From a virus, in IMG/VR virus record IMGVR_UViG_3300028173_000054, positions 1 through 25,027 of that record: a stretch of DNA of 25,027 nt, one strand, 5' to 3'. Of this stretch, positions 16,212 through 22,213 are shown piece after piece. The first letter of the stretch is position 1, and the number at the start of each line of letters is the position of its first letter. The position numbers and the translations under genes are program-made. The notes below the pieces were generated by a model, which searched no databases, was not told the origin of the DNA, and saw nothing but the letters and a program-made list of their open reading frames with translations.

Positions 16212-16850
16212 GTGAGATTTAAAATAAAGGAAGTACATTCTTGGTTAAATAATCTACCAGAAAATAAATGGAGAAAAATTTATAAGGTAGATGCTAAAAG
16301 AGTAGCTCATTTTGTAAATCATGGTAGTAATGCAACTTTACCCACTACTTTAAGTAGAAAATTCGGGGATGCTACTTTTCTTAGAGAAAAAAAATTAGCT
16401 AAAAACTTTGTTTTGCATAAAATTGATGAAAAGAAACAATTTGATAGAAAGAGTAATAAACCTATAGTTGAAACATTTAATAAAAAACTTTTAAAAATAA
16501 TATATGAAGAAATAATAAAACTTGATAGAAGTGGTATATTAAAAGAAAAAATATCACAAGAAGTTAGAGAATTACGTCTTTTTATAGATAATGATGCAAG
16601 AATTTATAAATCGAGGTATATTCCAATACTCAAAAATTTGAGTAAGTTTAAGAAAAAGGGTAAATACGAGTCTAAATTAGCTATAAAAGCTTTTATGTAC
16701 CTAATTGACGATGGGGTGAAACAATATATTAAAAATTATGGTGGTGACCAAAGTACATTTTCAAAAAAAGATAAATTGGAGTTAGCGAAAGATTATACCG
16801 AAGAATTTGAATCACAATATAATAATCAAGAATTTGATTTTATGAAATAA
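16212..16850 (+). CDS. Lys-rich head-cluster protein, function unknown
   Basis: 212 residues with a GTG start at 16212, supported by AGGAG about eight bases upstream. It is strongly basic and helical: FKIKEVHSWLNNLPENKWRKIY, VAHFVNHGSNATLP, FVLHKIDEKKQFDRKS, then long helices including EEIIKLDRSGILKEKISQEV and IKAFMYLIDDGVKQYI. There is no clear protease-site N-terminus and no catalytic motif. It lies just before the prohead protease gene, in the place of T4 core genes 67/68, and could be a DNA-binding or core protein. I do not recognise the family. Confidence 0.68.
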   Translation: MRFKIKEVHSWLNNLPENKWRKIYKVDAKRVAHFVNHGSNATLPTTLSRKFGDATFLREKKLAKNFVLHKIDEKKQFDRKSNKPIVETFNKKLLKIIYEEIIKLDRSGILKEKISQEVRELRLFIDNDARIYKSRYIPILKNLSKFKKKGKYESKLAIKAFMYLIDDGVKQYIKNYGGDQSTFSKKDKLELAKDYTEEFESQYNNQEFDFMK

Positions 16851-16862
16851 GGAGTTAAATCG

Positions 16863-17483
16863 ATGTCAAAATCACTTTTAATAGATATTTTACCCTTTGA
16901 GGTAACATCACAACAAATAAACGAGTCCATGTCAGACAATCGTGGTAGATTGGTAGTTAGTGGTGTGTTACAGCGAGCTAATTCTAAAAATCAAAATGGT
17001 CGTATTTATCCAAAAGAAGTTTTAATACGTGAAGCTAAAAAATATACAAAAGAATTTATTAAACAAAGTAGAGCTCTTGGTGAATTAGACCATCCAGAGT
17101 CTTCGGTTGTTAATTTAAAAAATACATCACACAATGTTAAAGAGATGTGGTGGGAAGGTGATAATTTACTTGGCAAGTGTGAAGTTCTTTCTACACCAGC
17201 TGGTAACATTTTAAAAGAATTGTTTAAATCTGGTATAAAACTTGGTATTTCTTCACGAGGACTTGGTTCTGTTGAATCCGCAAACGATGATGATACACAA
17301 GAAGTACAAAAAGATTTCGAATTGATAGCATTTGATTTTGTTTCTAACCCATCTACACATGGGGCTTTTATGCATCCAATGAATGAAGGTGTTAATAAAG
17401 AAAATACACGTAATGATGGAACTACTTGTGATAAATGGTGTAGAACTGAAGCAATAATTTCAGACATATTAACTGGAATATAA
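16863..17483 (+). CDS. 21: Prohead maturation protease, gp21-like
   Basis: 206 residues, with GGAG at 16851-16854 fixing the start. Family features: RLVVSGVLQRANSKNQNGRIYP, GELDHPESS with H77, and LGISSRGLGS with S130/S131, giving the His and Ser expected of the herpesvirus-assemblin-like serine protease fold; then FELIAFDFVSNPST. In T4 this enzyme sits in the prohead core and cuts scaffold, capsid and internal proteins after (L/I)-x-E, then destroys itself. A matching site in its own N-terminus, QI19-N-E21 followed by S22, fits self-processing. The last ~30 residues, with two Cys, are unlike the core and may be a removable tail. Confidence 0.93.
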   Translation: MSKSLLIDILPFEVTSQQINESMSDNRGRLVVSGVLQRANSKNQNGRIYPKEVLIREAKKYTKEFIKQSRALGELDHPESSVVNLKNTSHNVKEMWWEGDNLLGKCEVLSTPAGNILKELFKSGIKLGISSRGLGSVESANDDDTQEVQKDFELIAFDFVSNPSTHGAFMHPMNEGVNKENTRNDGTTCDKWCRTEAIISDILTGI

Positions 17484-17485
17484 AT

Positions 17486-18103
17486 ATGAATCATTCTATG
17501 TGGAAAAAGTGGAGAGACTTTAGATACGAAGCTTTAACTGAGGGTGACAAAGACCCAACAATTGAAAATTTGATAGCTGGTATGATGGGTGCGGCCATGA
17601 ATCTGATTCCTACCCTTACTAATATGACAAAATACATGGATTTCATTATGAAACCAAACGACCCCAAAAAAAGTCCAGAGGAAAATGATTTAAATACACT
17701 AACCGTTCGTAATGCACTTGAAGATTTAGATGAAAATGCTAAATTGTTATTAAAAAATTATAAGTTCATAAGAAAGTATATTAAAGATGAATATGGATTT
17801 ACTATGCACGGTAGTGTAGATAAAGATGATAGTGATAAAGGTAAAAAAAAAGATGAAAATTTAATAGAATCTGGACAATGGGTTGTAAGAATTAAAAAAG
17901 GTAAACGAGTAAAAAAATTAGAATGTCCACCAGGATTTAAAGTAGATAGTGGTGGAAAACGTTGTAAAAAACAGACCAGTAAAGATATAAAAACTGGAAA
18001 AAAAGCTGCTAGAAAACGAATGAAAAAAATGAAGTCTCAAATGGGTAAAATTCAGAAGAAACGAGCTAAATCTTTGAAAAAAAGAGCGAGTATGAAACTT
18101 TAA
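17486..18103 (+). CDS. Head protein with Lys/Arg-rich tail and capsid-targeting-like N-terminus
   Basis: 205 residues, starting three bases after the protease stop. Residues 5-19 (MWKKWRDFRYEALTE) end in L17-T-E19 followed by G20, a textbook match to the prohead-protease consensus. Residues 24-105 are helical (LIAGMMGAAMNLIPTLTNMTKYMDFIM). After an acidic/Lys linker comes WVVRIKKGKRVKKLECPPGF...GGKRCKK (C147, C160) and a histone-like tail, residues 165-205, in which about half the residues are Lys or Arg. Being next to the protease, with a removable N-terminus and a basic tail, it is likely an internal core protein that neutralises or organises packaged DNA. An alternative is a scaffold partner binding the acidic gp22-like protein. 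Confidence 0.75.
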   Translation: MNHSMWKKWRDFRYEALTEGDKDPTIENLIAGMMGAAMNLIPTLTNMTKYMDFIMKPNDPKKSPEENDLNTLTVRNALEDLDENAKLLLKNYKFIRKYIKDEYGFTMHGSVDKDDSDKGKKKDENLIESGQWVVRIKKGKRVKKLECPPGFKVDSGGKRCKKQTSKDIKTGKKAARKRMKKMKSQMGKIQKKRAKSLKKRASMKL

Positions 18104-18104
18104 T

Positions 18105-18278
18105 ATGAAAAATTTTATAAAAATTGAAAAACAGACTATTAAAAACATTGATAAAGGTATTGGTGATACAATTTCTCGTGCTATAAAAACTATATCTCGT
18201 GGAACAATTAAAGAATGTAATGGATGTACTAAAAGAAGAGAAACTTTAAATAAAGTTCTTCCATATAACAGAGATTAG
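18105..18278 (+). CDS. 57-residue CxxC protein, function unknown
   Basis: A short open frame one base after the preceding stop. The product reads KNFIKIEKQTIKNIDKG, then GDTISRAIKTIS, then KECNGCTKRRETLNKVLPY. The Cys-x-x-Cys-x-Lys-Arg...Leu-Asn-Lys...Pro-Tyr ending looks like that of other tiny phage head or tail proteins, from memory of similar sequences. A single Cys pair could bind a metal only as a dimer. It fills the space between 18103 and 18281 exactly, with good spacing, which supports it as a real gene. Confidence 0.65.
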   Translation: MKNFIKIEKQTIKNIDKGIGDTISRAIKTISRGTIKECNGCTKRRETLNKVLPYNRD

Positions 18279-18280
18279 TT

Positions 18281-19090
18281 GTGATTAAGTTAAAAAATAT
18301 AGTGGAAGAATCCGTAAATGAAGATTTCTGGGCTACACCAGCTCCATTTAGTTCACATGATACAAAGGAAAAAGCGTTGAAACAATTAGCAGCTATAGAA
18401 ATTTCTAAACATATACATTCGGAACTTAAAGAAATGGTAAAAGAAGTGTTAACTGAAGCTGGAACTTCGTCTATTGGTGGTTATGATTTTGGAAAATCCA
18501 ATATGGGTGATTCTGCAAATATACATATGACTACTGGTTATCCAAGAACGTATACTGTTATTGGTAGAGCATTTTATAATAGAGCTGATGGTGCTGGTCA
18601 TTCTTATAAATCATTATATACGGTTTTACTTAATAATAGAACGGATGAAGTAGTTATTAATGCATTAAATTTAGGTACAGGTGATTCGGCTACAGCATTT
18701 AGAAGTAGTTTAGAAGCTTTTGGAATGGATTCGAGGTTTCCAAGTGATGTACGAAATATTGTTTATGAGTTTTTAGGTATACCCGACCCATTACTTACAT
18801 CACTACGAAGATATGATGAGTCGTGGGGAAGAAGTTCTACCAGTTGGTTTGGGGGAGGCGGTGGCCCATCGAAACCAATGGATAAAAATATGCCAAATAA
18901 ATTTTTAATTAATATACCAACATTAAAAGATGCTAAAAAAGTGTTAAAAAAATTGAAAGTAAGGTGGAAGACTGCGATAGATGATTTGACTAAGCCTGGT
19001 ATATGGTATTTTAGAGATAAGAAAGGCGTTACTGTTGGTGGATGGAAAGAGACTCAAAAAACACTTTACTATGAAAGAAAACTTTTTTAG
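18281..19090 (+). CDS. Putative packaged head protein, 269 residues
   Basis: GTG start at 18281, two bases after the 57-residue gene. The N-terminus has two helix-plus-site segments: KLKNIVEESVNE14/D and ELKEMVKEVLTE59/A60-G. The second matches the prohead-protease consensus well, so maturation may remove 59 residues. The mature part begins with a Gly-rich linker and a beta-rich region (YTVIGRAFYNRADGAGHSYKSLYTVLLNN), then NALNLGTGDSATAFRSSLEAFGM; a Gly patch (WFGGGGGPSKP) leads to a C-terminal alpha/beta part (NKFLINIPTLKDAKKVLKKL...WYFRDKKGVTVGGW). No catalytic motif recognised. Likely capsid cargo or core protein by its N-terminus and location. Confidence 0.65.
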   Translation: MIKLKNIVEESVNEDFWATPAPFSSHDTKEKALKQLAAIEISKHIHSELKEMVKEVLTEAGTSSIGGYDFGKSNMGDSANIHMTTGYPRTYTVIGRAFYNRADGAGHSYKSLYTVLLNNRTDEVVINALNLGTGDSATAFRSSLEAFGMDSRFPSDVRNIVYEFLGIPDPLLTSLRRYDESWGRSSTSWFGGGGGPSKPMDKNMPNKFLINIPTLKDAKKVLKKLKVRWKTAIDDLTKPGIWYFRDKKGVTVGGWKETQKTLYYERKLF

Positions 19091-19097
19091 ATTTAAT

Positions 19098-19108
19098 GAT
19101 ATTTATAT
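19098..19108 (+). promoter_or_regulatory. Candidate late promoter, GATATTTATAT
   Basis: The GATATTTATATAT motif runs into the first ATG of the next open frame (ATG at 19109 and 19112), leaving no room for an SD. If it is a promoter, transcription would begin at or after that ATG, which favours a downstream start. Confidence 0.38.
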
Positions 19109-20434
19109 ATGATGAGTAATGTTTCAAAAAAGAATTGGAAATCTTTAGTTGCAATTGCAAAAACAGCTAGAGAATTTTCTGGCAAAACTGGTGATTCATA
19201 TGATGGAAGAGGATATTTTCCAAATAAAAATATGAGTAATGCAGTTAGAAGTGCCGAAGAAAGAGACGCTAAAATGCAAGGTAAAGCGTTAGTATCTAAA
19301 ATGGAAAGTCAATATGATAATGCAGATGAATTGAATAAAGGAACACGATATATGGATGTTCCTAAAAAGATGATAAAACATAAACTTGATATAAAAGTAG
19401 GAAAACCTGGTACTACACATTTTATCAATACTGAAAATAAAATGAAATATATATTTGGAGAAAGTAAAATGAAGAAATCACAATTTAAACAATTAATAAG
19501 AGGTATGGTGTCTGATGTACTCGAAGGTAAGGGTTCAGCCCCTGGTTCACCAAAAGGTGGAGAAGGCGGAGGTTCAGGGTTTGCAACACCTGGTGCCGTT
19601 TCTAAAGGTGGATTTTCATTACGAGATTTTGCCAAAGTCCTTGGTGGTTTTGGTGGTGGAAGAACAAGTAAAGCTGGCGTGAAGAACGTGAGCAAGGGGC
19701 TCCAACCCGACGTCACAAAAGCAGCAAAACAAGCAAAATATTCTTTATTTAAGGGCAAAGAGATAGATTCTTGGAGAGAAATGGCATTATCCGGGGGTGA
19801 ATTTGTTGCAAAATCCAAGTACCAGACTACTAAATCAAAAACAAAGACGGTATCTTCTAAAATGAGTTCTTTAGCGGCAATACGTCAAACAGATAATAAT
19901 TTTATTAAAGCCGCTGGTGGTCGTAAAACAGGAACTGCTAGTGCTAAAATGAAAGTTAGTGCTAATTATATTGCTCAGAAATCAACCGCTATTTCACAAT
20001 ATACCGCTATAATTGATAATGAAAAAAATAACTTGGACAATATGTTAAATACTATTGTTGCTGGTGGTGGTGCTGGTACCAATGAACATCAAGCACTTTT
20101 AAATTTAAAAGAAGATTTAGACCTTAGAAGAGCAGAATATGTATTAAAGTGGGATTATGCTACAGCGGCTTATTCTGGAGACAAGACTGGTATGCAAAAT
20201 GTTCGAAATTCTTTGGAAACAAATAAAAATTCAAGGATGAAACGAGTTAAGAAAGTGGGTTCTGGTACTTATTCATCCGTAGCGGCGTGGTCGTCAGGCG
20301 GTAAATACTCGGCAGGAGATGTTGTTACTGCTGCTGGAACCCAATATACGGCCATTGGTAAAGATAGTAAAGCTTGGGGTGCGAATGACCCATCCGGACG
20401 TGGAAGTCAAAGCTACTGGCAACCAAAGAAATAA
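19109..20434 (+). CDS. Head-cluster paralogue 1, with internal start and C-terminal CBM5/12-like domain
   Basis: 441 codons if read from 19109, but that ATG has no SD and abuts a promoter-like motif. An in-frame ATG at 19469 has GGAG eight bases upstream and begins MKKSQFKQLIRGMVSDVLEG, nearly the start of the next gene, so a 321-residue product is likely, with the first 120 codons a separate extension or leader. From 19469 the helix ends in VLE19/G20, a relaxed protease-site match. The core (SKGGFSLRDFAKVLGG...SSLAAIR...LKEDLDLRRAEYVLKWDYATAAY) aligns with the next gene along its length. The last ~55 residues (VAAWSSGGKYSAGDVVTAAGTQYTA...YWQP) are absent there and resemble a CBM5/12 chitin-binding-type module: W-x3-G-x-Y-x-A-G-D-x-V, then aromatic residues. 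Confidence 0.72.
   Translation: MMSNVSKKNWKSLVAIAKTAREFSGKTGDSYDGRGYFPNKNMSNAVRSAEERDAKMQGKALVSKMESQYDNADELNKGTRYMDVPKKMIKHKLDIKVGKPGTTHFINTENKMKYIFGESKMKKSQFKQLIRGMVSDVLEGKGSAPGSPKGGEGGGSGFATPGAVSKGGFSLRDFAKVLGGFGGGRTSKAGVKNVSKGLQPDVTKAAKQAKYSLFKGKEIDSWREMALSGGEFVAKSKYQTTKSKTKTVSSKMSSLAAIRQTDNNFIKAAGGRKTGTASAKMKVSANYIAQKSTAISQYTAIIDNEKNNLDNMLNTIVAGGGAGTNEHQALLNLKEDLDLRRAEYVLKWDYATAAYSGDKTGMQNVRNSLETNKNSRMKRVKKVGSGTYSSVAAWSSGGKYSAGDVVTAAGTQYTAIGKDSKAWGANDPSGRGSQSYWQPKK
19457..19471 (+). promoter_or_regulatory. Internal ribosome binding site and ATG
   Basis: GGAG at 19457-19460 lies eight bases before the in-frame ATG at 19469. The encoded start, MKKSQFKQLIR, is paralogous to MKKSQVRQLVR at 20437. 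Both points support initiation here, either as the only start or as a second product. Confidence 0.6.
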
Positions 20435-20436
20435 TT

Positions 20437-21141
20437 ATGAAAAAATCACAAGTTAGACAATTAGTTAGAGAAACCATTATGGATATGTTTGAAGCAGAGA
20501 TATCCAAGGGTGGATTTACATTACAAGACTTTAGTAAAGTACATGGTGGAGACACTGGTCAAAGAAAACAAGATAAAGGTTTGTTTAACCTTCAGAAAAA
20601 AGTGGAATTTGGTCTTAAAGGAGCTGATATAGATGCTTGGAGACATAAAGCTCTATTAAGTGGTGATAAAGGAAAATTATCACCTGGGAAATATCAAAGA
20701 GATGTTACTAAAGTAAAAAGTGTTAGTGCTAAAATAGATAGTTTAGCGGCCATAAGAGCTCTTGACGAACCTTCAAGAAAAGAAACTGGTGGAAGAGCAA
20801 ATCCATCTGGTAAAGTTAGTGCCGCGTATATAAGTGGAAAAGATGAATCTATTAAACAGTACAATCAACTGGTGGATGACGAAATTAATCGGTTGAAAAC
20901 AATACAAACTGGAAGTCAAGAAGGTGATGTTAATTTTGTAGCACTTGGAAACTTAATAGAAGATTTGGAGTTAAGAAAAGAAGAATATGCATTAAGGTGG
21001 GAGTTTATAACGGCGGCATATAATAAAAATCAAGCGGCTATGAATAACGCTCGCGAATCTATTAAAACTGTAAGAAGTCAACTTTTACAAAGACAAAAAG
21101 CCGTTGGTAAAGAACCAGCAAAAAATGGTGGTAAAAAATAA
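20437..21141 (+). CDS. Head-cluster paralogue 2, capsid-targeting-like N-terminus
   Basis: 234 residues, starting two bases after the preceding stop. The N-terminal helix KKSQVRQLVRETIMDMFE19/A20 has Met rather than Leu/Ile at the third position before the cut, a near match to the prohead-protease site. Then come SKGGFTLQDFSKVHGG, KVEFGLKGADIDAWRHKAL, VSAKIDSLAAIRAL, VSAAYISGKDESIKQYNQLVDDE and LGNLIEDLELRKEEYALRWEFITAAY, all with equivalents in the upstream gene. It is helical, with a basic C-terminus (RQKAVGKEPAKNGGKK). It lacks the CBM-like end of its neighbour. Probably an internal or core head protein; the family name is not known to me. Confidence 0.72.
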   Translation: MKKSQVRQLVRETIMDMFEAEISKGGFTLQDFSKVHGGDTGQRKQDKGLFNLQKKVEFGLKGADIDAWRHKALLSGDKGKLSPGKYQRDVTKVKSVSAKIDSLAAIRALDEPSRKETGGRANPSGKVSAAYISGKDESIKQYNQLVDDEINRLKTIQTGSQEGDVNFVALGNLIEDLELRKEEYALRWEFITAAYNKNQAAMNNARESIKTVRSQLLQRQKAVGKEPAKNGGKK

Positions 21142-21158
21142 CATTTTAAAGGGATGAT

Positions 21159-21830
21159 ATGATGAAAAAGAAAAGTAAATTAAACGAATTTTTTATTGCC
21201 GGTGGTGTTGTTAGTCGAAAAGCATTTGATAGCCGATTAGATACACCAGTCAGAGGGTCGGGTGTAAAATTATCATCCTTAGTAAAGGAAGGTAATCCAG
21301 AATCTTGGGATGAATCCGAAACAACTATGAATGTTCAAAGATTTCTTGAAGATGTTAAGAATTATGCACAAATTGGTAATAATATTTATAGAGAAACCAA
21401 TCTTAAAGAAATAGCCATCAAAATTTCTGAAATTGTTGAGTCTGCAAAGATTCATACTATGAATGAAACTGATGATTGGTTTGATAGAGTATCCGTAAAA
21501 AGAAATATGAAGGAATTGGGTAGTCTGGCTGGTTCTTTTGTTAAAGTTGCTAAAGAATCTAATTTGATGCAACGAAGAATGGAAACTTTATATGAAGATA
21601 TGGGTAATATATTGAGTAGGTATTATGAAATAGAGGAAGTTTCTTCTATTACTGAAGCCGAAAAGGTAGATAATTTAGATAAACCAGAGTCTGGTGGTAA
21701 AGAAGAATATCAGAAATTTTTCAAATCAGCTTTAAAGAAGTTTGGTGTTGATTCACCAGATGAACTTGACGAAGAAGGTAAAAAAGACTTCTTTAATTGG
21801 GTAGATAAAAATTGGGCAAACAAAAAATAA
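21159..21830 (+). CDS. Head-cluster protein of unknown function, 223 residues
   Basis: ATG at 21159 or 21162, after AAAGGG. The N-terminus is basic (MKKKSKLNEFFIAGGVVSRKAF) and leads to LSSLVKE44/GN. The middle is helical (VQRFLEDVKNYAQIGNNIY, DDWFDRVSVKRNMKELGSLAGSFVKVAKES). A site I164-T-E166 followed by A167-E fits the protease consensus and would release the last 57 residues, which form a compact acidic helical piece (EEYQKFFKSALKKFGV, DEEGKKDFFNWVDKNW). No catalytic residues recognised. By position between paralogue 2 and bS21 it belongs to the head operon; role unknown. Confidence 0.68.
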   Translation: MMKKKSKLNEFFIAGGVVSRKAFDSRLDTPVRGSGVKLSSLVKEGNPESWDESETTMNVQRFLEDVKNYAQIGNNIYRETNLKEIAIKISEIVESAKIHTMNETDDWFDRVSVKRNMKELGSLAGSFVKVAKESNLMQRRMETLYEDMGNILSRYYEIEEVSSITEAEKVDNLDKPESGGKEEYQKFFKSALKKFGVDSPDELDEEGKKDFFNWVDKNWANKK

Positions 21831-21853
21831 ATTAATTATATATAGGTTATAGT

Positions 21854-22069
21854 ATGATAAAAGTAGTTGTAAAAAATAATAACATAGAGTACGCTCTAAA
21901 ACAATTTAAAAGAAAAGTAAAAGATTCTGGTTTATTGCTCGAATTAAGAGAACGAGAACATTATAAAAAATTATCAGATATAAAACGAGTAAAAAAATCG
22001 AAAGCAAAATTAAGAATTAAATACGACAAGTTACGTGTACAACGAGAAAAATTGCTTAGAGGCTTTTGA
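21854..22069 (+). CDS. rpsU: Ribosomal protein bS21 homologue
   Basis: 71 residues, the usual bS21 length. The line-up with bacterial bS21 is clear: IKVVVKNNNIEYALKQFKRKVKDSGLLLELREREHYKK corresponds to the conserved N-terminal two helices (IKV...E..F..ALR.FKR..EK.G...E.R.RE.YEK), then a Lys/Arg-rich C-terminal helix. bS21 sits on the small subunit by the mRNA exit and the anti-SD end of 16S rRNA and aids initiation. Phage-borne bS21 is known from marine phages such as Pelagibacter phage HTVC008M. Here it lies among head genes, just before the scaffold and capsid genes, which are likely to be heavily translated. Its own start has only a weak SD (TAGG). It may replace host bS21 to favour late phage mRNA. 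Confidence 0.9.
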   Translation: MIKVVVKNNNIEYALKQFKRKVKDSGLLLELREREHYKKLSDIKRVKKSKAKLRIKYDKLRVQREKLLRGF

Positions 22070-22213
22070 ACGTTTTAGTATACTAGCTTATATTTATTTA
22101 AAAACCAAATACACCATTTTGCCAATCGGTAAATCCTATATGGTGTACCTAAGATAGTTCACATATTATTGTTCCAAATAACAATACTAATCCTAATTTT
22201 ATGGAGATAAATT
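22070..22213 (+). promoter_or_regulatory. 144-nt structured leader of the scaffold-capsid unit
   Basis: No gene is present here. In order: TTATATTTATTTA at 22089-22100 (candidate late promoter core); hairpin 1 with an 8-bp outer stem TACACCAT (22110-22117) / ATGGTGTA (22140-22147) and a 5-bp inner stem TTGCC/GGTAA (22119-22123 / 22128-22132, one G-U pair); hairpin 2 with a 7-bp stem TATTGTT (22167-22173) / AACAATA (22180-22186) and loop CCAAAT; then GGAG before ATG 22214. Neither hairpin has a T-tract, so they are not ordinary terminators; mRNA stability, processing or translational control are possible roles. Confidence 0.55.

Noticed and set aside
17006-17494. 162-residue reverse frame opposite the protease gene
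   Set aside because: The + strand gene has family motifs and an SD; the reverse product shows no recognisable motif and all other genes are on +.
19309-19818. 169-residue reverse frame opposite paralogue 1
   Set aside because: The Pro/Leu-rich product mirrors the Gly-rich coding strand; no SD or motif, and the + frame has a tandem paralogue.
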